Shown here: positions 43,008 to 52,708 of the stretch, in pieces
Numbering within the stretch: position 1 is the first letter of the stretch
Layout of the letters: the number at the start of each line of letters is the position of its first letter
Source of the DNA: Azorinus chamasolen
Lineage: Eukaryota; Mollusca; Bivalvia; Cardiida; Solecurtidae
Length of the DNA stretch: 64,000 bases
Direction of reading: 5' to 3'
Assembly (NCBI GenBank): GCA_963576725.1
Contig: OY755242.1
Location: forward strand, 5,870,240 to 5,934,239
Made by a program: the position numbers and the translations under genes
The notes under the pieces: generated by a model
Database searches by the model: none
Seen by the model: only the letters and a program-made list of their open reading frames with translations
Told to the model about the DNA's origin: nothing

Positions 43008-44152
43008 TACGAAAGACCGGCGGTGACATTTCCACTTCAAGATTTCACACACTAGAATTCATGATTTCACGATTTCACAATTTCACGATTTCATGATTTC
43101 ATGATTTCATGATTTCACGATTTCACGATTTCACTTCAAAATTTCACAATTTCACGATTTCACGATTTCACAATTTCAAGATTTCACGACTTCACAATTT
43201 CTCGATTTCGCAATTTCAACCTCATGTAAAATCTTTTAGCCACGTGGCATGCTGACGTAATTAAGGCAACAGAGTGGCTCTCGCCCTTGAAATCAGGATG
43301 GCAATTTAAAATCCATAAATACACCTTTCTACACCTTTGCAAACAGGCTAGACCCAGCTCAGACGACTCCTATAGGATTTAATCTTATTTAAAATCCATG
43401 ATGTCATTATTTCTTACAGTTTATTATTAATTAAATTATCCTCCAGTACAGTGTCATACAAACATAAGACAATGATTTAACACAATAAACACATGATTGG
43501 CAATTCTCATGCATGAATATTCATGCAGGAAAGGGTTAAACAATATTGATGGTGGACCATGAGCACAAGCTACATGCAAAATATGAAGGCCCTCGGTCCT
43601 ACAGTTCTGGAAGGGAAGATTGTCATAGTTTTCCGCCGTTTCTTTCATCGTGGCTTTTACTTCAACATGTGCGTTTTGATGACGTCATAACAATTCAAAT
43701 GGACTAATTGAAATCATGAAATCGTGAAATTGTGAAATCGTGAAATTGTGAAATCGTGAAATTTTGAAGTGAAATCGTGAAATCGTGAAATTGTGAAATC
43801 GTGAAATTGTGAAATCGTGAAATTGTGAAATTTTGAAGAGAAATCGTAAAATCGTGAAATTGTGAAATTGTGAAATCGTGAAATTGTGAAATTTTGAAGA
43901 GAAATCGTGAAATCGTGAAATTGTGAAATCGTGAAATTTTTAAGTGAAATCGTGAAATTGTGAAATCATGAAATCGTGAAATCATGAAATTTTGAAGTGA
44001 AATCGTGAAATCGTGAAATTGTGAAATCGTGAAATCGTGAAATTTTGAAGCGAAATCGTGAAATCGTGAAATTGTGAAATTGTGAAATCGTGAAATCATG
44101 AATTGCTTTGTGTGAAATCTTGAAATGGAAATGTCACCGCCGGTCTTTCGTA
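43008..44152. mobile_element. Foldback element with TTTCACGAT-repeat arms
   Basis: Terminal inverted repeats begin TACGAAAGACCGGCGGTGAC (43008) and end with the complement at 44152, continuing inward as ATTTCCACTTCAAGATTTCA for about 70 bp. Inside them each arm is a simple array of CACGATTTCA / TGAAATCGTG units (about 43060-43220 and 43710-44100). A 6-bp duplication TAAATG flanks it (43002-43007, 44153-44158). The interior holds a nested PB-3a copy. No transposase. The superfamily is unknown; six-base target duplication fits neither piggyBac nor pogo. Confidence 0.82.
43306..43539 (-). mobile_element. PB-3a MITE nested in the foldback element
   Basis: TTAA at 43306-43309 and 43536-43539; right part CATGAATATTCATGCAGGAA then AGGG. 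Core GCAAACAGGCTAGACCCAGC, TCAGACGACTCCTATAGGAT; the second palindrome arm and CTGTTTGC are missing. Confidence 0.75.
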
Positions 44153-44158
44153 TAAATG

Positions 44159-44649
44159 GCTTAAATGAAACTGTTTCCCATCTGATTATATCCACATGTC
44201 ATGCTCACCTTGTACTGGTAGTCATAATGGATGCTATGTATTTTGGTAAATTGTCCAAGTTATTTTCCTGGTAACATACTCCTTCCTCTCATATATCAAC
44301 TACTCATCCATGATAGCAAAAACTAACTCATCAGATGTATCCAGAATTGCACTAACGCACAGATTCTATCGAGATTTTGTTGAGAATTATGGATATTTTC
44401 ACGCCGATAGAAAATTCAAATGGAAATCATGTTACGCAGATATTCAATCATTTTTACGACTATAACATACTCAAGAGGTTTGAAATAAAACAAGTTTTAG
44501 ATTTGATGATTAACTTGAGAATAATATAAAGAAGCACATTACGTAAATGGTGAGTTTTACATTGATTTGTCAATAAAGCAGAGTCTCGCTATAGCGAGAT
44601 AATGATTTATAAACATAAGGAACTGTAAAGGAAGACAGTTGCCTATCAC
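44159..44649. other. Unassigned sequence
   Basis: A short perfect palindrome TCTCGCTATAGCGAGA lies at 44584-44599. No gene or known repeat is seen. Confidence 0.4.
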
Positions 44650-44894
44650 TGTACTGCATGAATACTTATATAAATGATAATGACGTTATGAATATTAATT
44701 AGATTAATTGCTATAATAGCACATAGACACAGGAATGATTGGCCTTGACAAAAACTGTAACATCGTATCAATTTTATATCATAAGCAAACAGAGCAGACC
44801 CAGGTCAGACGGTTCCTATAGGAGTCGTTTGATCTGGGTCAACTCTGTTTGCAACTTTAGGCGTAGAAATGCGTATTTATGGAGCAAAGGTTTA
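44650..44894 (+). mobile_element. PB-3a MITE
   Basis: Core AAGCAAACAGAGCAGACCCA, GACGGTTCCTATAGGAGTCG, GATCTGGGTCAACTCTGTTT, then GCGTAGAAATGCGTATTTAT and GGAGCAAAGG with TTTA. The left end is worn. Confidence 0.7.
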
Positions 44895-45114
44895 CTTAAC
44901 CGTACTTTCTCTCTTCCTCGTTTGTTTCAGCAAGATGTAATATAGTTTCTTCACGCAAGCTACAACATAATTATTGCGCATTGAATACTTCACACAAAAA
45001 CTTACTATCACCCGCGAATTTATCTTAGTGAGGCGAATTTCCTTTTCCGAATTACATCCTCTTCAAATAATTATCTTCAATGTGATACTCTTGTCACGTA
45101 ATTTTGTGCCTAAA

Positions 45115-45328
45115 TTAGTTCTTGCCCTGCTGTGAAACAACAATATCTGCTTAACGTTGGATCTTATGCAAAATTCACTACTTCTGATTCGAACAAGCTT
45201 TTAAGAAACTATTGAGCGAGTGTCAAACAGCTTTGATTCTGATGAGACGTCGACTTACTCGGTGCGTAATGAGAAGCCAAACTGTTTGCAAATGTGAGTC
45301 GGGTCGCGGAGGGCCTTGTAAGGGTTTA
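45115..45328 (+). mobile_element. PB-6 MITE
   Basis: Left TTAGTTCTTGCCCTGCTG, right GGCCTTGTAAGGGTTTA. The core GATTCTGATGAGACGTCG and AAGCCAAACTGTTTGC is of PB-1 kind, although the ends differ from PB-1. Related to 48683-48892. Confidence 0.5.
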
Positions 45329-45416
45329 GTTATCGACAGTATTTAATCACAATACCTCGATGTAGTAACCTCAAAACGTCATGCTCTTGAAACGAAAATG
45401 AAGGAAATTGCCGTTT

Positions 45417-46613
45417 TGTCAATCTGTGTGTAAATATATGTGGTTAAAGTATCTACTTGTCAATCTGTCAGTTTGTAAAATATATGTGGTTAAAGTAGCT
45501 ACTTGTCAATCTGTCAGTTTGTAAAATATATGTGGTTAGAGTAGCTACTTGTCAATCTGTCAGTTTGTAAAATATATGTGGTTAAAGTATCTACTTGTCA
45601 ATATGTCAGTGTGTAAATATATGAGTATGTGGTTAAAGTAGCTACTTGTCACTGTCAGTTTGTAAAATATATGTGGTTAGAGTAGCTACTTGTCAATCTG
45701 TCAGTTTGTAAAAATATATGATTAAAGTATCTACTTGTCAATATGTCAGTTTGTAAAATATATGTGGTTAAAGTATCTACTTGTCAATCCGTCAGTTTGT
45801 AAAATATATATGGTTAAAGTATCTACTTGTCAATCTGTCAGTGTGTAAATATATGAGTATGTGGTTAAAGTAGCTACTTGTCACTGTCAGTTTGTAAAAT
45901 ATATGTGGTTAAAGTAGCTACTTGTCAATCTGTCAGTGTGTAAATATATGAGTATGTGGTTAAAGTAGCTACTTGTCACTGTCAGTTTGTAAAATATATG
46001 TGGTTAAAGTAGCTACTTGTCAATCTGTCAGTTTGTAAAATATATGTGGTTAGAGTATCTACTTGTCACTCTGATAGTTTGTAAATATATGTGGTTAGAG
46101 TAGCTGCTTGTCAATCTGTCAGTTTGTAAAATATATGTGGTTAAAGTATCTACTTGTCAATCCGTCAGTTTGTAAAATATATATGGTTAAAGTATCTACT
46201 TGTCAATCTGTCAGTGTGTAAATATATGAGTATGTGGTTAAAGTAGCTACTTGTCACTGTCAGTTTGTAAAATATATGTGGTTAAAGTAGCTACTTGTCG
46301 ATCTGTCAGTTTGTAAAATATATGTGGTTAGAGTAGCTACTTGTCACTCTGATAGTTTGTAAATATATGTGGTTAGAGTAGCTGCTTGTCAGTCTGTCAG
46401 TTTGTAAAATATATGTGGTTAAAGCTACTTGTCAATCTGTCAGTTTGTAAATATATATGATTAAAGTATCTACTTGTCAATCTGTCAGTTTGTAAAATAT
46501 ATGTGGTTAAAGTATCTACTTGTCCATCTGTCAGTTTGTAAAATATATGTGGTTAAAGTATCTACTTGTCAATCTGTCAGTTTGTAAGTATATGTAGTTA
46601 AAGTGTCTACTTG
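45417..46613. repeat. 46-bp satellite array, about 26 units
   Basis: Unit GTCAATCTGTCAGTTTGTAA followed by AATATATGTGGTTAAAGTAG and CTACTT. A longer variant with ATATGAGTATGTGG recurs five times, each followed by a shortened GTCACTGTCAG unit, so blocks of several units were copied together. Low divergence, no coding frame. Confidence 0.93.
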
Positions 46614-47179
46614 CAAAGCGTTTTAAAATGTCCACGAGTTACATAAATCATTTGTTCATTTGGTGAAAATAAAAGTATCGCAAACAAAACCGATCGACAA
46701 AATGCTGAAGAAGTAATTAGCTGCGGGTTCACAGGGGTCTGGATCGCTTCATGGGGGTATATATGTACTATATAATAACAAGGGTTCCAACTAGCAGAAC
46801 GGATATCCGTGTACCACGAGTACAAATATGACTGTAATTGTGACAATTTAAATGATAATTTCGTAATTATTTCGGCTATTGAAAGCCAATATATTTTTCT
46901 ATCAAATAAATATAATCTTATAACGGTAACTTATGATCAAGTATCAATCAAACAATGATTTTCTCAAAATTTCACGTGTTTTTAGGGTCATTGACAAACG
47001 TTCGTTCACTCCGGTTTCACTGTATCACAGCAATAACCTGGCAAAGTGCAGTTCAAAACAATGGCGTGAGTCAATAAAACGAATCAATTCCAACACCCTG
47101 CTCCAATTATTTAGTCCCCAGCATCAAAAGAATGATGTAAAACTAGCGAGTTTTGTCAGTTTGCGTCAAATCGTCGAGG
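46614..47179. other. Unassigned sequence
   Basis: A 101-residue frame begins at 46933 and runs into the promoter-like patch. No domain is recognised. Confidence 0.4.
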
Positions 47180-47290
47180 AAGGAGCCATTGTACGTGACG
47201 TCACGGATTTTCCAACTTTTCCTTCGCTCATCCAATGAAATGGCTCCATTCAAATTTGTTGCAAAATGGCAGCGTCCGAAATAGAAACAT
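47180..47290 (+). promoter_or_regulatory. Possible promoter with CRE, CCAAT and YY1-like motifs
   Basis: GTGACGTCAC (47197-47206, full CRE palindrome), CATCCAATGA (47229-47238) and AAAATGGCAGCG (47263-47274, close to the AAGATGGC YY1/initiator motif) lie within 80 bp. This combination and spacing is common at TATA-less animal promoters. The downstream plus-strand sequence shows no long frame, so the transcript is unknown. Confidence 0.3.
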
Positions 47291-47392
47291 AACGACAGAC
47301 GGAAAGGCCGCTGTTGCTAGTTGCTTATTTATTAAGAGGACACAACAAAAATTTGTTAAAAAACCGTCGAAAAATGTTCGGATTACATGGTA

Positions 47393-47593
47393 TTAAGCTG
47401 TCAATACATTACAATACTCCTGCACACAAGTGAACACTTGTGACCACGCTTCTGGAAAGAAAAGGCACCGACGTGCTTCCCCATCCCCTTTACAGTACAG
47501 ACCTGCCCCCGGCGACTTCTGTTTGTTTCTAAACATGACAAAGTTCCTCCAGGGCCGCCGATTTCGGACTAGAACAGTAATTGGGTCTGCCAT
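47393..47593 (-). CDS. Possible small exon or ORF, function unknown
   Basis: A 66-residue frame starting MADPITVLVRN and rich in R, K and W, in a patch with higher G+C and more codon-like composition than its surroundings. A donor-like GCAG/GTCTGT occurs on the minus strand within it (about 47503-47510), so the true exon may end there. No family is recognised. The opposite-facing promoter-like patch lies to its left. It could equally be a fragment of an unrecognised transposon. Confidence 0.22.
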   Translation of the reverse strand: MADPITVLVRNRRPWRNFVMFRNKQKSPGAGLYCKGDGEARRCLFFPEAWSQVFTCVQEYCNVLTA

Positions 47594-47599
47594 CTATCA

Positions 47600-48314
47600 A
47601 ATCTGACTTCAACAAAGCATTCCAAGGATGGATTTCACGGCTGAAAGTTTGCCTTAGTGTTAAAGGGAATACGTTGAGGGAATGAAGAATGTTGCACGGC
47701 GATTTGTTTGTTTGTTTCTTTTTTATAGGGCAAGGTTCGCTATTAATTGAATGGTCCTCGTAAGACGAGATCCAAATATAAGCAGACATTTATTTTTTCA
47801 CAGAATGTGAAAATACATACTAAGGATATACATACATATTAGTTGGTGATGTAACACCCTACTCTCCAGAGTCAAACTATCTAAAAACTGTAATATTTAT
47901 TTAAGACATGTGTGTTGTTGAAATCTAATATGTTCGATACACACATGTTAGCATACTAGAATAAAGTTTGAATAAACAAATCAACAATTTCTGTTATTTG
48001 TTATATTCGTGGTTTTGTTTTTTGTTTTGTTCTCTTGTTCTCTCTTTTTTATGTTTATATTTGTGTTGGTTTATTTGTTTGTTGTTTTGTTCTCTCTTTT
48101 TATATTTATATTTTTGTCGGTCTGTTTGTTTGTTGTTTATTGTTAACCTTTAACCTTTACATGTATCATGGTATAAAACTGATGATTATAAATCAGTTAT
48201 TGGAGAGCTGCATGATACAACCACATAAGATAACATCAAAGACAAAAACAACTTGTATGGTGAAATATTGTATATTGACATGCGGCCACTTAATATTCCT
48301 GTTGTAACAAACAG
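47600..48314. other. Unassigned sequence
   Basis: T-rich tract of TTTGTTTTGTTCTCTC-like repeats at 48010-48140 gives two spurious hydrophobic frames. Nothing else is recognised. Confidence 0.4.
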
Positions 48315-48492
48315 CAGAATCTGTCTTAAGCGACAATCATAACAAAGGTCTAACTATGGGTCTTTATGGCGGGCGGTAGCTTAATACGGAAACAAAGTAG
48401 TCCTATAGGAGCTTTCTGCGTTTCTTTCGCCCTGTATTAAGCAACCACTTTTTGTCCAATCAATAAAAGGTCGCATAAGACAGGATTTATTG
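48315..48492. mobile_element. PG-1 MITE
   Basis: Left CAGAATCTGTCTTAAGCGAC, right CGCATAAGACAGGATTTATTG then TA. Core GGCGGTAGCTTAATACGGAA, AGTCCTATAGGAGCTTTC, GCCCTGTATTAAGCAACCAC; part of the left arm is lost. Confidence 0.75.
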
Positions 48493-48499
48493 TATATGT

Positions 48500-48686
48500 C
48501 TGCTCAGATCTGCTCGGATCTGAAACATTGTGACTTGCATCTGATTCGTTTAAGCTTTTGAGAACCATTTACTGAATGTCAAACAATGTTCAGATGAAAC
48601 GTTGTGTATGTTTAGTCTTTCATCTGGTTCCAAGCTATTTATATATTATGTACATGTGAACTCACGTTTAGCAGGATAGAATTTAA
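48500..48686 (+). mobile_element. PB-6 MITE, decayed
   Basis: AAGCTTTTGAGAACCATTTA, TGTTCAGATGAAACGTTG, TTTCATCTGGTTCCAAGC and GTTTAGCAGGATAGAATTTAA. It shares its right TTAA (48683-48686) with the next copy. Confidence 0.45.
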
Positions 48687-48892
48687 CCCTTATCGTGCTG
48701 AAAAATAATATCTGCTCAAAGTTTGATCTGGGCAATTTGGACTTCTTCCAATTTGATCAAACTCTTGAGAAAGTACTGACCGATTATCAAACAGGTTGGA
48801 CCCTGACAAGGTGCCGAAATTCTCAGCCTCACACTTGTATCTAAGCGTTTTGATATGATGGCAAGGTCGATATAAGCAGGATAAGGTATTAA
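48683..48892 (+). mobile_element. PB-6 MITE
   Basis: TTAA at 48683-48686 and 48889-48892. Left CCCTTATCGTGCTG, right AAGCAGGATAAGGTA. The core AACAGGTTGGACCCTGACAA and GTATCTAAGCGTTTTG is worn. Confidence 0.65.
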
Positions 48893-49019
48893 CATCATTT
48901 CTAAGAAAAGGTGTGCCACTATTACGTCATTGTAAGGAAATGCTTACCTAAACATGACAAAAACAGATAAACAGTGGTGTAGTGCAGGTAAAAGGTTGGT
49001 TGATAAATATAGTAGAGAT

Positions 49020-49435
49020 ATGCAGAGACCTTCTTAAGCGGGTACTGCTCTTCATGAAAGAACATGCATATGATTTAAACCAGATGATTACTTAATGCAG
49101 TGCGAAAACAATGCAAAACGCTCCTATGTATTGTAATTATTTGTCCTGTATTAACCCGTTCCCTCGTATAAGCTATTTTAAGATCCCGCCTCTTTGATTT
49201 AACTCTACCGAAAAGGTGCCCGTACAAGAGAAAAATAACAATTTAGAAAATTGTATTTTTAAACCATTGTGATAAAAACAACATTTGCTGCATAAGAACA
49301 AATGCTCTATTTATCACAAACGTTTCAGAAAGTGCCTTTTACAGAGGCGTCAAAAGTCATCAATATGCGGGAATGGGTTACGCCCAGTCCAGAACTAAAT
49401 ACCCTTTGATTGGTCGTTACATAGAGTTGTTCTGC
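49020..49435. mobile_element. PG-1 MITE split by a PB-2 insertion
   Basis: AGACCTTCTTAAGCGGG, GATGATTACTTAATGCAGTG, AACGCTCCTATGTATTG, TTTGTCCTGTATTAA, then PB-2, then TGGTCGTTACATAGAGTTG. The insertion is in the TTAA of the right palindrome arm. Confidence 0.65.
49151..49381 (-). mobile_element. PB-2 MITE nested in PG-1
   Basis: TTAA at 49151-49154, TTAC at 49378-49381. Reverse orientation: CCCGTTCCCTCGTATAAGC, CTACCGAAAAGGTGCCCG, palindrome region ACATTTGCTGCATAAGAACA, right AATATGCGGGAATGGG. Confidence 0.8.
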
Positions 49436-49529
49436 ACGCCTGTTTCAAAAGACTTCGATTTTCTATTACAGTATAAAAGGTTTAACTCTATACCGACATC
49501 CATTATTTCATACTAAGAATCATAACACT

Positions 49530-49759
49530 TTAACCCATTCCCTCATATTGACGCCTTTTGACACCTTTGTAAATGTCACTTTTTGACACCATTGTGATAA
49601 ATAGAGCATTTGCTCCATACTAGCAAATGCTCTATTTATCACAGTGGTTTCAAAACTACACAATTCTAAATTTTAACTTTTCCATAGTCAATACTCCTTT
49701 CCGGCAAGTTTATTCAAAAGCGTTTGTGTCTAAGTCATGCCTATGAGGGCATAAGTTAA
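49530..49759 (+). mobile_element. PB-2 MITE
   Basis: TTAA at 49530-49533 and 49756-49759. Left CCCATTCCCTCATATTGACG, palindrome AGAGCATTTGCTCCATACTA with GCAAATGCTCT, arms GATAAATAGAGC. Right end worn (GAGGGCATAAG). Confidence 0.85.
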
Positions 49760-50157
49760 ATAATGAATATTCAAAGTCAAATGGCCAGCTAGTTTTAACA
49801 ACGAAGTTCACCGAATATGAAAGGGTAAATTGAGACAATGAAGTTTGAAGATTTGACAAACAGTAAAAAAAATCTGACAAAACGGTTTCTCTGATCTGGG
49901 TCTACATTGTGTTCAAATTTCAGCACACTAGTTTCCCCACATGCAGACTGTTAACATATAATTCTTATATTCTCATACTATCTAGCTCCTAATGCAATTG
50001 CTTATTATATTTTATATAAGATAATTAAATATATTGCATAATTGTAATTGCGTATCCTCGTGGAACCCTCTGATCTTGCTCTACATTGTTTGCAAATGTT
50101 AGAACAATTGTTTCCCGTATTCAATAAATTCTCGTATTTGCAGTCGCTTTAGCTCTT

Positions 50158-50327
50158 AAAAGTACAAATATGAGTCATGCAGGAAACACCGCATACAGAA
50201 CAAACAGCCACCCGAACAGCAACACAAGAAAACACAGTAAATGTACATAACTATCAAAAACATAATGAGACGCACAAAGACAAAACAAACTTACAATAGG
50301 GGCTTGGAACGGTCAGTGACAAAAGTA
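50158..50327 (-). repeat. E family fragment
   Basis: Starts at the fixed end AAAAGTACAAATATGAGTCA and stops after GGTCAGTGACAAAAGTAG. Confidence 0.65.
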
Positions 50328-50587
50328 GTTAATATCATTTATGTACGAGATTTATGTTTGATCTCATCATTGTCATAAATGTCCTCTGTAGTCCATCTGA
50401 TCTAGCTCTAACACTGTTGGCAAAAATCAATTCTATTAGTTTCCCGCATTGAAATATTCATATTATCATACTCTTTAACTCTTCATGCTTATGAGTATGG
50501 CCCCCTTGATCTGAGTCTGCACTGGTTGCAAATGTCAGATCACTGGTGTCTCGCATTCAGGGGGTTAGCAACTATTATCATATTGTC

Positions 50588-50787
50588 AATCCCCGCTAAT
50601 GCGACCACTTAAAAGAGGTATACTTCTGGGTGCTAGCTGCAGGTGGTAGCTTAATACAGGGCGAAAATAACGCAGAAAGCTCCTAGGGGAGCTTTCTGCA
50701 TTATTGTTGTCATGCAGTAAGCAACAACCTGCTTATAAAGGCACCCAGGTTTATTCATTAGGTGGTCGCATAAGAGGGGTTCTACTG
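50588..50787. mobile_element. PG-1 MITE lacking its outer left end
   Basis: Begins CCCCGCTAATGCGACCAC, without CAGTAAAA; right end TAAGAGGGGTTCTACTG. Palindrome GGTGGTAGCTTAATACAGGG around AAGCTCCTAGGGGAGCTTT. A 13-bp direct repeat TATTGTCAATCCC flanks it (50581-50593, 50788-50800). Confidence 0.8.
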
Positions 50788-50935
50788 TATTGTCAATCCC
50801 TTGAGCTCGTCATGAAACAACTTATATTATTTGTGTGAGAGATTTAGATCATAGCTCATCATATGTATCCTCTATAATCATGCTGATCTGGGTATGCAGT
50901 GTTTGTAAATGTACACGCATTCCCGCATCTAAACG

Positions 50936-50990
50936 GTTAAAGTCAGAGGTCCAGATAAGTTGCGTAAATCAAAAAACAATTACTCGTTTA
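50936..50990. repeat. F family end
   Basis: CAGAGGTCCAGATAAGTTGC then GTAAATCAAAAAACAATTAC is an F left terminal region without the hairpin. Confidence 0.5.
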
Positions 50991-51146
50991 ATTCTCCGTT
51001 GAATATTATTCGTTTCAGACCGAACATTAATATAAGGGATTTAAATATCATATCTCATTATTGTCATACTAATCAGTTATGAGTCGTTTCATCTGTGCCT
51101 ATACAGATTGCCAATGTCAGTACACTAGTGTTTCCCTTCCGTCATG

Positions 51147-51475
51147 TTAACCCTTTATCGCATAAACATCTAATAAGGAAAGAAATACTGACATCGTAAA
51201 TACTTATTACATTTAACTGGTCCCTTTATTTAATAACAGGTGAAGATAATATTTTTCCATGACAGAATCTGTAGAATCATATCTATATTAAAGAACCGAC
51301 CCTGATCAGATGACATCTACATCGACCATCTGATCTGGATCAGCTAATATAATTTATGAAAGAGATTTAAAACATATGTCATTAGTGTTATTATAATCCT
51401 GCACTAGCCAATTAATCCGTGTCTACTCTGTTTGCAAACGTTAATTAAACTGGTTTACCGTTACAAAAGGGTTCC
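51147..51475 (+). mobile_element. PB-3 MITE, enlarged
   Basis: TTAA at 51147-51150, left CCCTTTATCGCATAAACATC; right TACAAAAGGG with TTCC. Core GACCCTGATCAGATGACATC and GACCATCTGATCTGGATC, then about 80 bp of PB-7-like sequence before GTGTCTACTCTGTTTGC. Confidence 0.6.
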
Positions 51476-51560
51476 CACTTTCTGGTATCATTTACGAGGT
51501 TTGTTTGGAAATTATTGAGACACACTAGATACTGAACGCAAGAAAAGAGAAGGAAGTTAA

Positions 51561-51794
51561 GTGGATTTACAATGGAACAGATGCAAGATTATACTATCAG
51601 AGAGCGAAAGGAGTGATCTAACATATCTGGTTGTACCACAGTGTCTATTGGAAGTGCGTGACCCTGTAAGAGCCGGCGCACGGCGACGTTATGAACGCTG
51701 CATCGTCTGTGCGTTAGTCACGTCTGAACATTACTTCTCTATACTACTCTTGCTCTAAGTAATCTAACTTGATGCACTCCATGTGTCGCTGTGC
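51561..51794. other. Unassigned, G+C-richer stretch
   Basis: CGCACGGCGACGTTATGAAC and neighbours give a 65-residue plus frame with many R. It may be part of the transposon suspected to the right. No domain is recognised. Confidence 0.3.
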
Positions 51795-52090
51795 CTATTT
51801 ATCGTACACACATTTACACAATTCGGTGTTTGACCTTTGTAAATCATTCAATGTGGCGTTTTTCAGTTCGCTTAAGTCGTTAAATCGATTTAGATGCGGA
51901 ATAGCCGCAGAAAAGTTTAAACGTTCTGTCAATATTCTATGTGCCGTTGATACCCCGATCTCATTTTTCAGTGTGATGTCCCGTACAGTCTGACGCACAT
52001 CTTGTTAAATGTCACTGGATATGTTTGACGTTAAGCTTTCACAGACGACTGTAGGCCGTCCAGCACCTTTAGATTTGAATGGAGTTGATG
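51795..52090 (-). pseudogene. Possible transposase N-terminal helix-turn-helix remnant
   Basis: On the minus strand a GRP turn (about 52040) is followed after a stop by a segment VRDITLKNEIGVSTAHRILT (about 51910-51980). This resembles the DNA-binding HTH of mariner-like and related transposases, where a VRxIAxxxGIS-x3-HRIL pattern is usual. The frame has at least one stop and no DDE/DDD catalytic region follows. No terminal repeats were found. Recognition is by pattern only. Confidence 0.35.
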
Positions 52091-52202
52091 GATCTTGCGC
52101 AAATCATCTGTGCAAGCAATATACTAATGCACGCGAAACTTTGTTGCCGCATCTAGTCTGTTCCAGTATTCGTTTCCACATGTGTATTTCCGAGCTCGTA
52201 TG

Positions 52203-52599
52203 AAAGAACAAAAATGAGTCATGCAGGAAACACCACATACTGAACAAAAAGCCGCCCGAACAGCAACACAAGGAAACAGCAAATGTACATACATGTAACA
52301 TCAAGAGACGCACAAAGACAAAACAAATAAACAGCAATAGGGGGAAGATGGAAGTACCGCCTTGGAACGGTCAGTGACAAAAGTCACTGGGGGGGGGGGG
52401 GTAACCGGTTTTTGGGCGCTCAACCTCACACTTATTCCATCCTCACCCTAAAAGAGAAACAGTGTAAATAAACGTATCCCCTCTCCGACTAACCTACAAC
52501 AACCGCGATGGCAAATACAGTGATAAAGTGCATGTATAACGAAAACATTTAAGTGAACAAACTGTATCCACCTATCGCTAGTGTACTCAATGATTGAGC
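52203..52599 (-). repeat. E family interspersed repeat
   Basis: Starts at AAGAACAAAAATGAGTCATG, continues through CTTGGAACGGTCAGTGACAA and a 12-base G run (52389-52400), and ends after TCGCTAGTGTACTCAATG. Confidence 0.7.
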
Positions 52600-52708
52600 T
52601 ATTTAAATTGAATATCATAATTATCCACCATGGATTATCTGATATGGGTCTACACTGCCAGTGCACTAGTTTTCCCGTACTGAAATGTTTAACATATATT
52701 TTCATTCG
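52600..52708. repeat. PB-7 unit fragment
   Basis: CTGATATGGGTCTACACTGC and CAGTGCACTAGTTTTCCCG match the PB-7 units of 49780-51150. Confidence 0.45.

Larger units (their letters stand above)
49780..51150. repeat. PB-7 cluster: repeated partial PB-like units
   Basis: The block GATCTGGGTCTACATTGTGT ... AAATTTCAGCACACTAGTTTCC recurs in diverged form near 49895, 50070, 50400, 50505, 50882 and 51091, each followed by a CATTCA / GTTAA-like end. Between some copies lies ATATTATTTGTGTGAGAGAT and CTCATTATTGTCATA. Looks like local amplification of a unit of about 150-180 bp, later invaded by E (50158) and PG-1 (50588). Confidence 0.55.

Noticed and set aside
43704..44195. 163-residue minus-strand frame with repeated ISRFHDFT-like units
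   Set aside because: It is the translation of the simple-repeat arm of the foldback element; it has no independent support as a protein.
47968..48307. Two overlapping hydrophobic frames that resemble membrane proteins
   Set aside because: They come from a T-rich simple tract, which always translates to F, L, V and C.
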